In this document: positions 9,573 through 21,226 of the stretch, piece after piece
Numbering within the stretch: position 1 is the first letter of the stretch
Layout: each line of letters begins with the position of its first letter
Source: Candidatus Gracilibacteria bacterium GN02-873
GTDB lineage: Bacteria > Patescibacteriota > Gracilibacteria > BD1-5 > UBA2023
Direction: 5' to 3'
Length of the DNA: 64,000 bases
Assembly (NCBI GenBank): GCA_003260345.1
Contig: MORC01000002.1
Location: 62,001 to 126,000 of the forward strand
Notes under the pieces: model-generated
Seen by the model: only the letters and a program-made list of their open reading frames with translations
Told to the model about the DNA's origin: nothing
Database searches by the model: none
Position numbers and translations under genes: made by a program

Positions 9573-9600
9573 TTGACAAATAAAAAAATTATTGTAAAAT
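9573..9600 (+). promoter_or_regulatory. promoter of the gene at 9622
   Basis: TTGACA (9573-9578), 16-nt spacer, TAAAAT (9595-9600); ATG 21 nt further on. Confidence 0.65.
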
Positions 9601-9621
9601 ATATTATATAATTTTTATATT

Positions 9622-10335
9622 ATGAAAATAACAACTGGAATTCAAAATACTATTCGCGCGGGTGTCACTGGCGTAAAAAAAGTAAAATCTGTATTTTCAA
9701 CGAAAACAAGTTTCATGATTGCTGGTCTTGTGGCTGGAATTATTGGGTCACAAACATATCAAGATTATACGACTCATGCTAACGAGATACTTGTAAATCA
9801 AGCATATGCTCAATTACTTAAGAAAAGAGAGGGGGCGCGTATGAATGTTGAGAATATAGAAGGAAAGCAGATGATTAGTGTTCTTGTAGCGCCAAGAAGC
9901 AATATCAAACAAACTGAAGTCGTTTTTATTCCACTAAAGTCAGTGAATAGCTATTTGGAACCAGACTCAGCAGAGGAAAATTCTCACCAATATGTACATA
10001 ATGGTGCAAAATGGGATTTACGGACTGTTACATTTGCTACATATACAGAACATTCAAAAAAAGAAGGTTATAATAATGACATTATTTTTCAGCGTAACCG
10101 TCTTGATTTATTAGAAGATGCTGATGATTATAAGAGTCTTCCAATTAAGAATTCTGAAGATTCTACAGAAAATAGCAATAAAGAATATACTATTTTAGCA
10201 ACATATAATCCTTATGAATGAGAGGTTAAGAATCAATATCGTTTCTTTAATCCCGTAGTGCACAGTAAAATTAACGATATTTACGAAGAAAGTACAACAA
10301 GAATTAGAGAAAAAGTTGATGAAATCAAACAATAA
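9622..10335 (+). CDS. hypothetical protein with N-terminal membrane anchor
   Basis: 237 residues. A basic N-terminus (about 1-28), one hydrophobic segment (about 31-47, FMIAGLVAGIIGS) and then a mostly soluble, polar domain, probably outside the membrane. One TGA at 10219-10221 (Gly); without it the last 38 residues are lost. No recognised family. It has its own promoter and a terminator shared with the convergent rluD-type gene. Confidence 0.65.
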
Positions 10336-10355
10336 AAACTCGAAATGGAGTTTTT
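10335..10355. terminator. bidirectional terminator between the 9622 gene and the rluD-type gene
   Basis: AAAACTC/GAGTTTT stem with a 6-nt loop, A-rich on one side and T-rich on the other, between two convergent stops. Confidence 0.65.
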
Positions 10356-11313
10356 ATTGTTCAAGAAAATGTTTCATATCAGGCCAATATGGTGCGGTGA
10401 TAGAAAATTTTTTTTTCGTTCCTGGGTGAATAAAAGTGAGTGAATATGCGTGCAATAATTGCCGAGAAATATGATTATTTCTACTTTGATAACTGTTCAT
10501 TTTTTTATCTCAATAGGCCTTGTCTCACAAAATCGGACAATTATAGTATGATAAATGTACACGAATCTGATGGGTTCGCCCTGTTTCAATACGACATTCA
10601 AGAAGTGAAAAAAATCATTCTGGACGAGAAATTTCTCGAAGTGTTGAATAATGTGTCACGGCTCTTTGTCATTCGCCTGAAACAATCACTTTTGCTTCAT
10701 CACGAGCAGATTCTTTGCGTAATAATTTTTTATCAATTGTTCCGCGTGGTTTTCACATTTTCCCCACCACAATCGCATGATATATTTTTTCTATTGAATG
10801 ATTTTGAAGCTGTGCGAGAAGATTTTCAAGTATATTTTTTTTCAAAGCAATCAGCACACAACCACTCGTATCACGATCAATTCGATGAACCAATGAAGGT
10901 TTAAAGGTGAGAGAATTATATTTTTTCCCGAGAAAATCATGCACTAATTCAATGAGTGAAATTTCAGTACTTTTATGATCTGATGGATGAACATTGAGAC
11001 CAGCTGGCTTATTGACAATCATTAAATCATCATCTTGATATAGAATCTCAAGACGGGGTTTTGTGATATTTTTTTTTGGAAGTTCCAAAATTTTTTGAAA
11101 TTTTTCAAGTTCTTCATCATTCAAAAAAATGAGAATTTCGTCATTTTCAGCTAAACGATATGTTTGTTCTTTTTTCTTGTCATTGACCTTTATTTTACCC
11201 GTACGAAGCATTTTATAAATCGCACCAAGAGGAGCATTTGGTAAAAATTTTTTAAGAAATTTATCAAGGCGCTGATCCGCATCAGAATGATTTTGAATAA
11301 TAATTTTTTGCAT
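10354..11313 (-). CDS. RluA/RluD-family rRNA pseudouridine synthase
   Basis: Isomerises specific uridines in 23S rRNA. 319 residues: an S4 RNA-binding domain (QRLDKFL ... GKIKVND, about 12-80), then the catalytic domain with LVHRIDRDTSG (catalytic Asp near residue 145) and ETGRTHQIRVHLSY near 240. Six TGA codons, all in the C-terminal half, where family glycines or loops occur (for example CPILGDKAYG). Conserved arginines in GRTHQIR are written CGA and CGT, so CGA is Arg here. It is the last gene of the minus operon starting at 18410 (12 nt to the gene upstream). Confidence 0.92.
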
Positions 11314-11325
11314 GTGCGGATTATA

Positions 11326-12243
11326 CTATTGAAGAACAGCAAAGTCAAGAGCAGTATTCGTCGTAATTTGTGGAATCAAAATTCGGCGAGTACGAGTATA
11401 ACCATTAACACGACCAGAAGCATCAATAACCATATATTGATTCGGAATATCTGCCGATGCTCCAAAGGAAATTTTATATTCCAAAAAGGGCAATTCTCCG
11501 CGAGAAGTTTTGAGCGGACGTAACATGGAAAGCTTAAAAGTACACTTATAATCATGACAATCAAACCCAAGTGTATTATTATAAAAATTTCCAAATTGAG
11601 AATTTTGCAAAATAGAATTATTATAAAAATATCCATTTTTTGCATCAATTTTTCGGTTTCATCCAACATCGATTCCTGTAAAAAGTCCATCGGATGAACT
11701 TCCTGACGCATACAAAATTTTTTCTGAATTTCCTATCGTCCACAACAATAATCCGGTAGAAGTCGCACTTTCCTCAGTAGAATGCTTTGTAGTTGACTCA
11801 TTTCCAATTTTTGGAATTTTAAATTCGAAATCAGTACTCGACCAATTCAATCCATCAGGAACAACGATTTGAAGAGGTTGACTCACTGAAATAATATTAT
11901 AATCCTTATTGAACGGACTGTTTCCATATCATTTTTTTGGAATTGTATTAGAAGTTGTAAAAATATCAAGTGAAGCCCCAGAGTAGCTACTTTCTGTTCA
12001 TTCGTGAATTTCTTGAATCGTCCAAGGTTCGCGTTTTAGTTCCGTCGTATTATTAAGAGCACGCTCGGCCGTTCCAACTGCCAAATAATGAGCCTGCGTA
12101 GATTGTTCAATAGATTTTACGCCAGTTCCGACACGCAAAACTTTTTCAAGAAATCCAATCACAATAATAGAAACCAAAACTGTCACCACCAAACCAATAA
12201 GCAGCGCACTTCCTTTTGGTGAATGTTGCAAAAATTTTTTCAT
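11326..12243 (-). CDS. type IV prepilin-like / PilX-like membrane-anchored protein
   Basis: 305 residues. The short basic leader SPKG is followed by SALLIGLVVTVLVSIIVIGF, which resembles a prepilin cleavage site and N-terminal helix (PilX type, lacking the usual Glu5). The rest is Ser/Thr/Asn-rich beta-type sequence, likely extracellular. Three TGA codons join four fragments. It lies 1 nt after the VirB4-like gene in the same operon, which links it to a pilus or secretion machine. Family identity is tentative; the membrane anchor is clear. Confidence 0.65.
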
Positions 12244-12244
12244 A

Positions 12245-14234
12245 TTAAATATTTGGTTTAGAAGTAATCACTTTTTCTTCAAAATATGATGCCAAAATTT
12301 CAATTCCTACATGCTCACCACCAGCAAAGAATAATCCTGTTCCGACCGAAGCATTAAGCAAAATATATTTTTCTTGTTCGGTGAGTTTAAAAATTCATTG
12401 TAAGACATCAATCGAGGCGGGTGATTGTTTGAGGAGAAGTTGAATAGAAGAATTGGTTACAATTGCTTTTCCATAAGATGATCCCATAAAGTCTTCTACA
12501 TCCTGAGTAATCGTCGTCACGCCAAGTCCATATTTTCGGGCGCGCTTTACGAGTCCAAACAAAAATTTTGCAGAATCTTCATATTGCATAATATTCCATG
12601 CTTCATCCACGACAAGAAATCGTTTTTTTTTCTGATGATCGAGCCACATTCCATACATAATTAAGTAAAATATACATCGCAATCGGACGCAAAATATCAT
12701 CCAAATCTCGTACAGAAAAGACAACGAGACCTTCTTTGAGATTTACATTGGTTGGCTGGGAAAATACTCCAGAAAATACACCAAAAACATATTTTTCGAG
12801 ACGATTTACGAGCCCAGAAGCCCCATCCATTGTTTCCAATACAGAATATAAATCCTTCATAAGCGGGATTTCTTTTCCATCAACAGAATCATCTTCCATT
12901 GTAATTCCCTTCAAAGAATATGTTGTAATAAGTGCTTTTTCAAGAATTGCTTCTTCTGTTGGAGAAATCTGCCCAAGCATCAAGCGAAGCAATCAAATCA
13001 TATTTACAATAGCGCCTCGAAGCAAATCACCTGGGCGTACTTCCGCATCTTTAAGGCCTCGTGGCAAATCAAATGGATTAATTTTTTCGTGAGAATTAAG
13101 TGAAATATTAAGATATGTTCCACCGACCGTCTCTATAAGACTTCTATATTCATTTTCTGGATCCAAAACAATTACATCCGTTCCCATCATTAAGGAACGC
13201 AAAATTTCCAATTTCACGGCAAATGATTTACCACCACCAGATTTCGCAAATACACACATATTTGCATTTTCCGAACGGAATCGATCAAAAATAATCAACG
13301 ATTTATTGTGTGTATTAATTCCATAAAAAATGCCATCATCCTGTGAAAGAGAATTTGATGAAAATGGAAATGTTGTCGAAAGTCCTTTGGTTGAAATATT
13401 TCGATAGACATTCACTTCATCTTTTCCAAATGGACCAGTCGCGATAAATCCCTGTTCTGCGCGTAAAAATGCTTGTTTAGTCAGAATATTTCGTCCAGAA
13501 AGCATCATGTCAAGCTTATTTTGAAGTTTTTTCATTTCGTCCTCATTTTCCGCATATGTCGTGATATAGAGCGATAAATGAAAATATTTTTCCTGACCAC
13601 GGGTGAGAGATTGTTGTAATTCTTCAACATCCTGCATCTGAGCCTCGAGTCGAGGGTCAGTAATAAGTCCCTTTTCACGATTAATAAGAGCTTGTGAGCG
13701 AAGTTGTGTCAGACGAGTTCGAAGAAATTTCATCACTCGAGCCGAATCTACTGGATAGACAAACATCGACACATCAAATTTTACATCCCAGTTAATAAGC
13801 GGAGAAAGCCAATTCCCTTCAAGAACATCAGGATACGCATATGTAAAAATAGTACGTACGATTGTATCACCAATTTGTAATTTTTGCGAGTCAATTTTGA
13901 TCATTGATGGGGAAATATGATCTTTAATAAATGAAAAAGAATCTCGCCAAATTTTTTCTGTTTCACGAAGTTCTTGAGCTTCTTGTTTAGTGAGTTTTTT
14001 ATTTTCATCAATAGTTTCACCAATACTTGATGTTTGATTCGACATATTTTTTTCTATCGAAATATTTGGCGAAATATCTGTCGAAGTTGTGTCGATATCT
14101 GTCGAAGAAACTTTAAAATTCTCTTTTTTAAGAGAAATATTTATTGACAATCATTCGACATCGCCAGTATAATTTTTGGCGATCAATTCTTGGATAGTCG
14201 GAACAGATGATGTGTTTTGTGTAGTATCTGACAT
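12245..14234 (-). pseudogene. VirB4/TraC-like secretion ATPase, frameshifted at an A9 run
   Basis: About 662 residues if corrected. The N-terminal part starts MSDTTQNTSS. Walker A is AKSGGGKSFAVK near residue 331 and is followed by VIVLDPENEYRSL. The Walker B strand RFLVVDEAWN lies in another frame: the two frames meet at nine A in the coding strand (about 12630-12640), so removing one A or slippage would restore it. TGA codons read as Gly at about 14150, 12993 and 12395. VirB4-like ATPases power pilus or T4SS assembly. It may be a real mutation, a sequencing error, or expressed by slippage. An array of four heptamers lies in the N-terminal coding part (14067-14106). Confidence 0.75.
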
Positions 14235-14243
14235 AAGAAAAAT

Positions 14244-15437
14244 TTATTTTTTAGTATTTCCCCAATTCCACTCTGTGATACTAGAAGAATCTATTTTTTG
14301 AGAAATATTTGTTTGAATAATTGCTTCACTGGAATCTCATGAAAATCCAACAACAGCGAGCGTAATATCATCATACTGAACATGATTATACCCCATAAAT
14401 GCTGATAAATCGATGGTAAGTTGACGAAAAACGGTTTCTGGATTTGGCGAAGCCAGTTTCATGACAGATTCTGTGATTCGATCAACACCGAAAAGCATAC
14501 CATTTTGCTCGCTACGATAGCGTGCTTCCGTAATTCCGTCAGTATAGAGAATAATCAAATCTCCGCGTTCAAAGGCAATTTGTCGTTCCTTGAGAGAACG
14601 AGAAATATTTTTCATCATTCCAATGGCAAGACCCCCAGTTTTTATTTTGTAAACTTTTTTTTCTTTCGCTTTGTAAATCAAGATAAATTCGTGGCCGGCG
14701 CCAGTATAATACATTTTTTGATTTTTACTATCCCAGCGCAGCATCACAGCCGTCATCATCATATTCTGTTTGATTCGAGGCTTCAAAATAGAATTGGTTG
14801 CTGCGAGAATTTCGGCACCACTTATAAATTTGGTAGAAAATGCTGAAACGAGCGCGTTGACCATCATCATGACAAATCCTGATGCTACACCATGCCCGGT
14901 TACATCACCTACATAGAGATAAAAATTTCCATCTTGCCCCTCGATCACATCCAAGCTATCACCACCAACTTCTGATGCTGAACAAATCCCTACCGCCAAA
15001 TTCAATCCTGGAATAGCATCTTCATCCTGTGAGAGGGTCTGTTTTTGAATTTCTGATGCGATTTCTACCTCTGAACGCAATTTTCGACCATCACGCAATT
15101 CACTTTTAAATACTTTCAAAATTTGCAAAGATTTTTTAAAAAAGGTAATCACATCATTCATTCCTTTTGACCAAGAATTTGGTTCCAAATTTGGTTCAGA
15201 GTCAATTTCTGTATAAAATCTCGCAATTCCCTGTTTGAGATTTTCAATTGGTACAATGTATGAACGATAAACGATATAATACAAAATCGGAATTTGCAAA
15301 CAAACTACCATGACATACCAAGAAATTTGCGGTGCAATATATTCAGAAAATGGCGCAACATCAAAGACTCATAGAAGAATACATCCGTCTACAAGTGTTA
15401 ATAAAATTACCAAAAATGAAAGAATTCTATGAAACAT
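14244..15437 (-). CDS. SpoIIE/PP2C-type serine phosphatase with membrane anchor
   Basis: 397 residues. Two hydrophobic segments at the N-terminus (about 5-25 and 40-60), a helical linker (about 60-125) and a SpoIIE-like PP2C domain. Metal-site motifs: SEVGGDSLDV, YVGDVTGHGVASG and DLIILYTDGITEAR, ending with QYDDITLAVVGFS. RsbU-like enzymes of this kind dephosphorylate anti-anti-sigma factors or other targets in response to signals. The catalytic domain faces the cytoplasm. TGA codons near both ends (Gly). It lies between the VirD4-like and VirB4-like genes with 9-nt gaps, so it may control the secretion/pilus system; that link is inference. Confidence 0.85.
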
Positions 15438-15446
15438 AATATTTTT

Positions 15447-18410
15447 TTATTCGCGAATAATTCCCATTCGAGCTTCAAGCTCCATATCAACATATTCCTT
15501 TTTGCGGCCATATGTTTTACGAGAATATTCTTTAATAATTTTTGAAACTTCTTCGTTTTTATACGTATTATCCCAAATGGTTTTCATATCAAATGGGCGA
15601 GTTGTTGCATTATCGATATTGAGTTTTACATAGGTTGTAAAATTCGCAATTCCAATAATATCCTGCTGTGAGAGAAGTGGCGCATATTCTTTTTCCAAAT
15701 ATTCCGCATCTTCCGCACCCACCTTGAACGACATAATTGTTCCAGCATTACCAAATACCGCGTCTTTAATTGAAGGTTTCCCTCCTTTTCCTTGTTTGTC
15801 GCCAGAGCCACCAATCTGAGCAATAAACTGATGCGCCATAATCAATGCCAAGCGATATTTTCGTGCTTCTGAAAGGATTTCACCGAAAGTATCAGTCGCA
15901 AAATTCTGGAACTCATCCACATACAAGAAGAAATTTTTTCGCTGATCTTCCGGCATATCAGCACGACTCATCGCCGCCATATTAATTTTGGAAACCATAA
16001 TCAAACCGAGCAATTGAGCATTAAGGTCACCAATTTTACCCTTTGAAAGGTTCACCATCAATACTTTTTGATTATCCATCACTTCACGAAGATTGAAGGC
16101 AGATTTTGTCTGACCGATAATATTTCGCATCGTCGTATTCGTGATAAATGGACCAAATTTTGCCGAGAAAAATGGAATCATTTCCTGTTTTTCACGATCA
16201 CCCGTCTGAGCATATTCATGATCCCAGAAAGATTTTACCATTACATTTTTAATTTTTGAAGTTTTGTATTTCATAAACGCCTCATCCGTGAAAAGTCGTG
16301 GCACATCGATGAGCGTTCCGCCCTCTTCTTCATCATCCATCAGTGTCAAACAACCATTTCGGAAATAATGCTGAATTCGCGGCCCAAAAATTTCATCACC
16401 ATACATTTTGATAAAAATCGAAGTCGCATCAAGTGCAGCGCGATCTTTTTCTATGGCACGCAAATTCGGATCCGTCGCGATAATATCAAGCATATTCACA
16501 CCCATTGGTCGTTCAAAATCTGCCGGATCAAAAATAATCATATCACGAGCGCGTTCGTGCGGCGTAAACGAAACAATATCTTCAACGAGATCGCCATGTG
16601 GATCAATCACACAAAGTCCATCACCATTCCAAAGATCCTGGCGAGCCAAATAGCCAATAAATACCGATTTACCACCACCCGATTTACCAATAATATAATG
16701 ATGTCGGCCACGATCTTTTGTCGCAAAATAAATTGGAGTTTTTTTGTTTCGATATTCATTCCATCCCATCAAAATTCCATCTTTGTAGAGTGGGAACCCA
16801 GCCAAATGACGATGAGAAACAATCTTTTCTGGGATTTTTCCAGGATCTACTGGAGCACCAATATTTGGCCCTTCACGATTCACTGGAACAATCGTTCCAT
16901 CCAACAATAACAAATTTTTCTGCGGATCGCGCAATAAATTTTTATTTTTATCAACCTGCAATTTTGAGCCATCTTTGGTGATAATATTCCCTTTTTCATC
17001 GCGTTTATAATCCTGCAACATCATCGGTTCCTTCGGAAATTTGAGATTCGATGGTGGCGGAAGCATCTTGTAATCCAACCACGCAATAATTGGCGATTTG
17101 TTATATTTAATATCAGGAAAATGATACATTGTCGCGAGCTCATCAGTCGAGAATCGCGAAATATCTTGCCCAATTCCAATAAGGCGAAATTGATACGCAA
17201 AATATCGAATCGGCGTAAAAATAAACCGAAATACATCTTCCATCATCTGCGGATTATCAAGCTGATTGTTATATTCATCAGTAAAAACTGAATTGGCCGC
17301 TACAAGTGAATGCAGTCCTTCGTGCGCAGAAGCACGAGTATCTGATGAAACCAAAATACGAATCGATGTTTCAAAACCAGGTTGTCCAGCAGATTCACCT
17401 ACCATTTTCTGAGCTTCAGTTTCTGCCTGATTAAAAATCTTATACGCATCACCCCCAGATGCACCTGGATGTGTTTTCCCGCCATCCAGGCTCGCAGATT
17501 CATTTTTTACAAAACGATACACGAACCAAGCAAATGGTGCAAGTAATTTTTTAAAAAATCCACCAAATACTCCAAATTTGAGACCTTTTCGATATTCCCC
17601 TTTGGCAACAAGTCGCGCAGCCTCTTTGGCTCGGCGATTCCAGCTCGCTCCAAGCGGTTTGATTACCCACTGAATGGTCGCAACATCCGTTTTTTTGAGT
17701 GAACCGAAGTTATTCGTATAACTCGAAAGTGGGTCATCTTCAAAATATTTGTAGGTCTTGATAGGAAATACATCATCAGTTTGTTTTCCGATAGACGCAG
17801 CTTCAAGCACATATCCTTTTGGCTTGAGTGTTGGGAGCTCCGTTTTGTCGAGAATTTTAATTTCCGCATCAGGATAGTTGGAAGTAATCTGCTGACGAAT
17901 AAGTGTCATATGCTCACGATACGCCACGACATAAAAATATACTTGACCATGATCGTACATCATTTCAAGTGAAACTTTGGCATGATCGAAAATAAAATTC
18001 TTAATTGTATTCATCGCTGAAATCTGCCCAATCATATGAACAGATTTATAAAAAAGCGTCATGATACCGATTTTTTCCTTAAAATCTTTTTTTGTATCCT
18101 GTTCTTTATCAAGTTTAGAATCGGCTCTTGGAAGAGTCACGCGCATATATACAAGATTATTGGCGCGTATTACTTCGTAAGTCAGACGAACGATTTTGAG
18201 AGTAATATACACAAAAACTACGAAGAGAATAACTCCCCACAAAAATCCAAAAACCTGACTGAAAAAACCTCAAATACCGCCAGAGCTCGTGGCAACTTGA
18301 GCAGTTTTTTGATCCGCAAGAGTCGTTGGAGCCGTCTGAATTGCGTATGACACCGTCGTAAAAAATGTATAAAAAATAATTCCGAGAATGATTCTAAAAA
18401 TTTGACGCAT
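15447..18410 (-). CDS. VirD4/TraD-like conjugative-type ATPase, large CPR form
   Basis: 987 residues. A signal-peptide-like start (MRQIFRIILGIIFYTFF) and a second hydrophobic segment at about 57-80 place it in the membrane. Walker A is IGKSGGGKSVFIG near residue 573, followed by VIDPHGDLVEDI. Walker B is LYVDEFQNFATD and a further motif is ALIMAHQFIAQI. This matches the type IV secretion coupling ATPase superfamily seen in many CPR genomes next to VirB4-like genes. Only one TGA (Gly near residue 53). The start at 18410 was chosen because the membrane segment upstream of the TGA is intact. First gene of a five-gene minus operon. Confidence 0.82.
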
Positions 18411-18522
18411 AAATAGTTTTTTATCCGTTGCATCATATCAGATTTTCTCCCTCAAAACAAATATTCGCTGATATTTTCGCTTTACATTTTTTGAGAAATA
18501 TTTGTAATAGATTTTTGCAAAT

Positions 18523-18550
18523 TTGACACACTTCAAGTTTTTGATACAAT
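18523..18550 (+). promoter_or_regulatory. comM promoter, near-leaderless
   Basis: TTGACA (18523-18528), 16-nt spacer, TACAAT (18545-18550); ATG at 18560 after 9 nt. Confidence 0.65.
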
Positions 18551-18559
18551 GAAAAAAAT

Positions 18560-20080
18560 ATGAAAAAATTATCTTCTGTTTCCATCTGTGGGCTTGATTG
18601 ATACGAAATCAGCGTCGAAGTTGATGTCACAAAAGGAATGTGACAATTTACGATTGTTGGACTGGGTGATACAGCTATTCAAGAATCTCGAGAACGAGTG
18701 CGTTCTGCTATCAAAAATTCTGGTTTCAAATTTCCTTCTGGCGCGCGTATCACCGTGAATCTTGCACCCGCAGATATTCGAAAAAAATGACCACTCTATG
18801 ATCTTCCAATTGCACTCGGTATTCTTGGAAAAGAATATAATTTTATTGACGAAGTTGTCGATAATGCACTTTTTATTGGCGAACTAGCACTTGATGGCTC
18901 GATTCGTGGAGTAAATGGAGTTTTACCTGCAACCATTTTTGCACAAAAACATAAGAAAAAATATATTTTTCTCCCATTTGATAATGCCAAAGAGGCAGCA
19001 ATTATTCCTTGAATTGAAATTATTGGTGTCAAAAATCTTGTCGAAGTTGTCGATTTTTTGACTGGTCGCAAAGAAATGAGTGATAAAAAGGAAATTATTT
19101 CCACATCACATATTTCAGAAAAAAATTATATTGATTTTTCAACGATTTTTGGACAAGAGCACGCAAAACGAGCTATGATTGTTGCGGCGGCAGGTGGACA
19201 TAATATTATGCTTCAAGGACCACCTGGAAGCGGAAAAACTATGCTTGCAAAAGCAATGGCAGGAATTCTTCCAAACCTTGAACTAGAAGAAAAAATTGAA
19301 ATTTCTCAGATTTATTCAGTTGCTGGAATGTTATCAAAAGAGGAACCAATTATTCATGAGCGTCCATTTCGAAGTATTCACCATACAGCAAGTGAAGCAT
19401 CAATTATTGGTGGTGGACGGGAATCTAGGCCATGAGAAATTTCTCTCGCACACAAGGGAATTTTGTTTCTGGATGAATTTTTAGAATTTCCCAAAAATCT
19501 GATTGAAACATTGCGGCAACCACTTGAAGATGGATATATTACGATTAATCGTGTTCATCAAAGTGCTACATATCCAGCTCGTTTTTCGCTTGTTGGAGCT
19601 CTAAATCCTTGTCCATGTGGTTTTTTATGAGACAAAGAAAAAACCTGTATTTGTAGTCAACATACGATTGAACGATATCGAGCGAAACTTTCTGGGCCTA
19701 TTATGGATCGTATTGATATGTTTGTAAATGTTCCAAGGATCAGTATTAGTGAATTGAAAAACTCTCAATCTCGAAAATGAAAAACCAGCCAAGAAATTCG
19801 AGAAATAATCACAAAGGCTAAAAATTTACAGAAAAAACGTTTTGCAGGAACAAAATTTTTCTCAAATGCTGATATGGATAATACAGCCATTGATACGATT
19901 GCTAATATTAGTGAAGAAGCTCGACATATCGCCATAACTTCGACAGAAAAATTACAATTATCGACACGTGTCTACTATAGAATTTTACGATTATCAAGAA
20001 CAATAGCTGATATTGATTGATCGACAAATGTCGAAGTTCGACACATACTCGAAGCGCTTTCTTATCGATGAAATAATTAG
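18560..20080 (+). CDS. comM: Mg-chelatase-like AAA+ protein YifB/ComM
   Basis: 506 residues. An N-terminal Lon-like domain (VGLGDTAIQESRERVRSA; NLAPADIRKKG), an AAA+ domain with Walker A GPPGSGKTMLAKAMAG near 220 and Walker B KGILFLDEFLEF, a Cys-rich NPCPCGF with CICSQ, and a C-terminal helical domain (RYRAKLSGPIMDRID, YYRILRLSRTIADI). ComM is a branch-migration helicase that helps integrate DNA taken up by transformation. About nine TGA codons, all plausible glycines (for example SRPGEISLAH). It ends in TAG. Heptamer motifs occur at 19039-19054, 19920-19966 and 20020-20043. Confidence 0.92.
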
Positions 20081-20081
20081 T

Positions 20082-20645
20082 ATGCAACATAATATTCTTT
20101 ATATCAACCCTTTATGAGAAAATATTATTTTTTTATCCAAAATAAATAATATTTTTGAATCTCAAAATCTTACAATTCCATTCTTGGAATTTGCAGAAAA
20201 TTTTCCAAAGATATTGTCGAAGTTTGTCGAAGAAAAAAATATTAGAGAAATTTGGGTTATTAATGGTCCAGGAACTTTTACAAAAATGCGTGTTATTATT
20301 TTGACTATCAATACGATCAAAATCAGCTTTCCTGAAATTATTGTCAAATCAGTACACTTTTTTGATTTTTTCAAAGATCTTCCAGAAAAGCCGCTGATTG
20401 AAATAAATGCAAAAGAATTTTTGACGAATGATGATCAGAATGGCGAAATATTTTATGATAAAAATTCCCTTCCTGATAGTGATTATATTGGATATTCGAC
20501 AACAGAACTTCGCCAAACTTCGACATTTAAAAATTTTGTCGATCAATGGAATGAAATTGAAAAAATTTTTAAATCAAAAAAATCTGAAAATTTTCTCACA
20601 CCAATTTATATCAAACCACCTCATATTACTCATGCTAAAAAATAA
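20082..20645 (+). CDS. TsaB-like protein
   Basis: 187 residues. The segment WVINGPGTFTKMRVIIL matches the TsaB signature (GPGSFTGLR), and the N-terminal ILYINP strand takes the place of the usual nucleotide-binding strand. TsaB is the scaffold partner of TsaD in making t6A37 of tRNA. The rest is divergent and shorter than typical (about 220-230), so partner binding may differ. One TGA (Gly in INPLGEN). Two heptamer arrays are present (20215-20231, 20495-20525), in opposite orientations within one gene. It starts 1 nt after comM. Confidence 0.65.
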
Positions 20646-21147
20646 CCCCTCACTTTCTCTCAATGAATGAGAAAAAAACATTATCACTCTCAAAAGACAC
20701 TGGATTACTTTTGTCTTTTTAGGTTTGTATTTTATTGGTTTTTTGATTTTGTCAGGAATTTTTCTCATATTTTCAAAATTCTGAATTTCTCTTGTGGGTG
20801 AAAAAATTTTTTGGTGATTTTTTAGTATTTTTTGTCTGATTTTTATTTCCGTTCTCATGATGATGTGAATAAATTCAGAGCTTGATTTTCTGATTTTAAC
20901 GGACAACCGCGTAATTTATATCGAGCAAACAACATTTTTATCACGAAAAATCATCGAATTTCCACTCTCATCAATTCAGGAAATTCGTTCAAAAGTTTCT
21001 GGAATTTTGCCAACTATTTTTCAATATGGCGAAGTCAGTATTGCGACAGCAAATAGTCAAGAAATAATGAAGCTTCCATATATCTGAAATCCTGGTGAAA
21101 AAATTCGAGAAATCAATAATTTTCTAACAAACCTTCAAAAAAATTAA
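20632..21147 (+). CDS. membrane protein with bacterial PH-like domain
   Basis: 171 residues, visible only with TGA = Gly (six codons). Two hydrophobic segments (about 27-48 and 58-82), then a C-terminal PH-like domain (about 88-171): TDNRVIYIEQTTFLSRKIIEFPLSSIQEI and the later strands match the bPH/YdbS pattern. It overlaps the end of the tsaB-like gene by 14 nt, a sign of translational coupling. Function unknown; such domains often mediate membrane-proximal protein contacts. Confidence 0.7.
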
Positions 21148-21154
21148 AAAACAT

Positions 21155-21182
21155 TTGTACTTTTTACTCTTTTTCATATAAT
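21155..21182 (+). promoter_or_regulatory. trxB promoter
   Basis: TTGTAC (21155-21160), 16-nt spacer, TATAAT (21177-21182). Confidence 0.7.
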
Positions 21183-21200
21183 GAGACTAATTCTCATTAT
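21178..21200. promoter_or_regulatory. palindromic operator overlapping the trxB -10 box, Fur/PerR-like
   Basis: Perfect 9-nt arms ATAATGAGA and TCTCATTAT are separated by CTAAT. The palindrome covers the -10 box and start region of the trxB promoter, so a bound dimer would block transcription. The half-site looks like Fur-family boxes. Confidence 0.6.
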
Positions 21201-21226
21201 TGGAGAAGAATTTTTATTTTTCTACT

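Noticed and set aside
10530..10550. A further copy of the inverted-repeat end (CGGACAATTATA)
   Set aside because: It encodes the conserved NCPILGDKAYG segment of the rluD-type protein and has no partner repeat.
10440..10904. 154-codon plus-strand open frame
   Set aside because: It lies opposite the C-terminal half of the rluD-type gene, where TGA codons make the true frame look broken; the minus-strand reading gives conserved RluD motifs.
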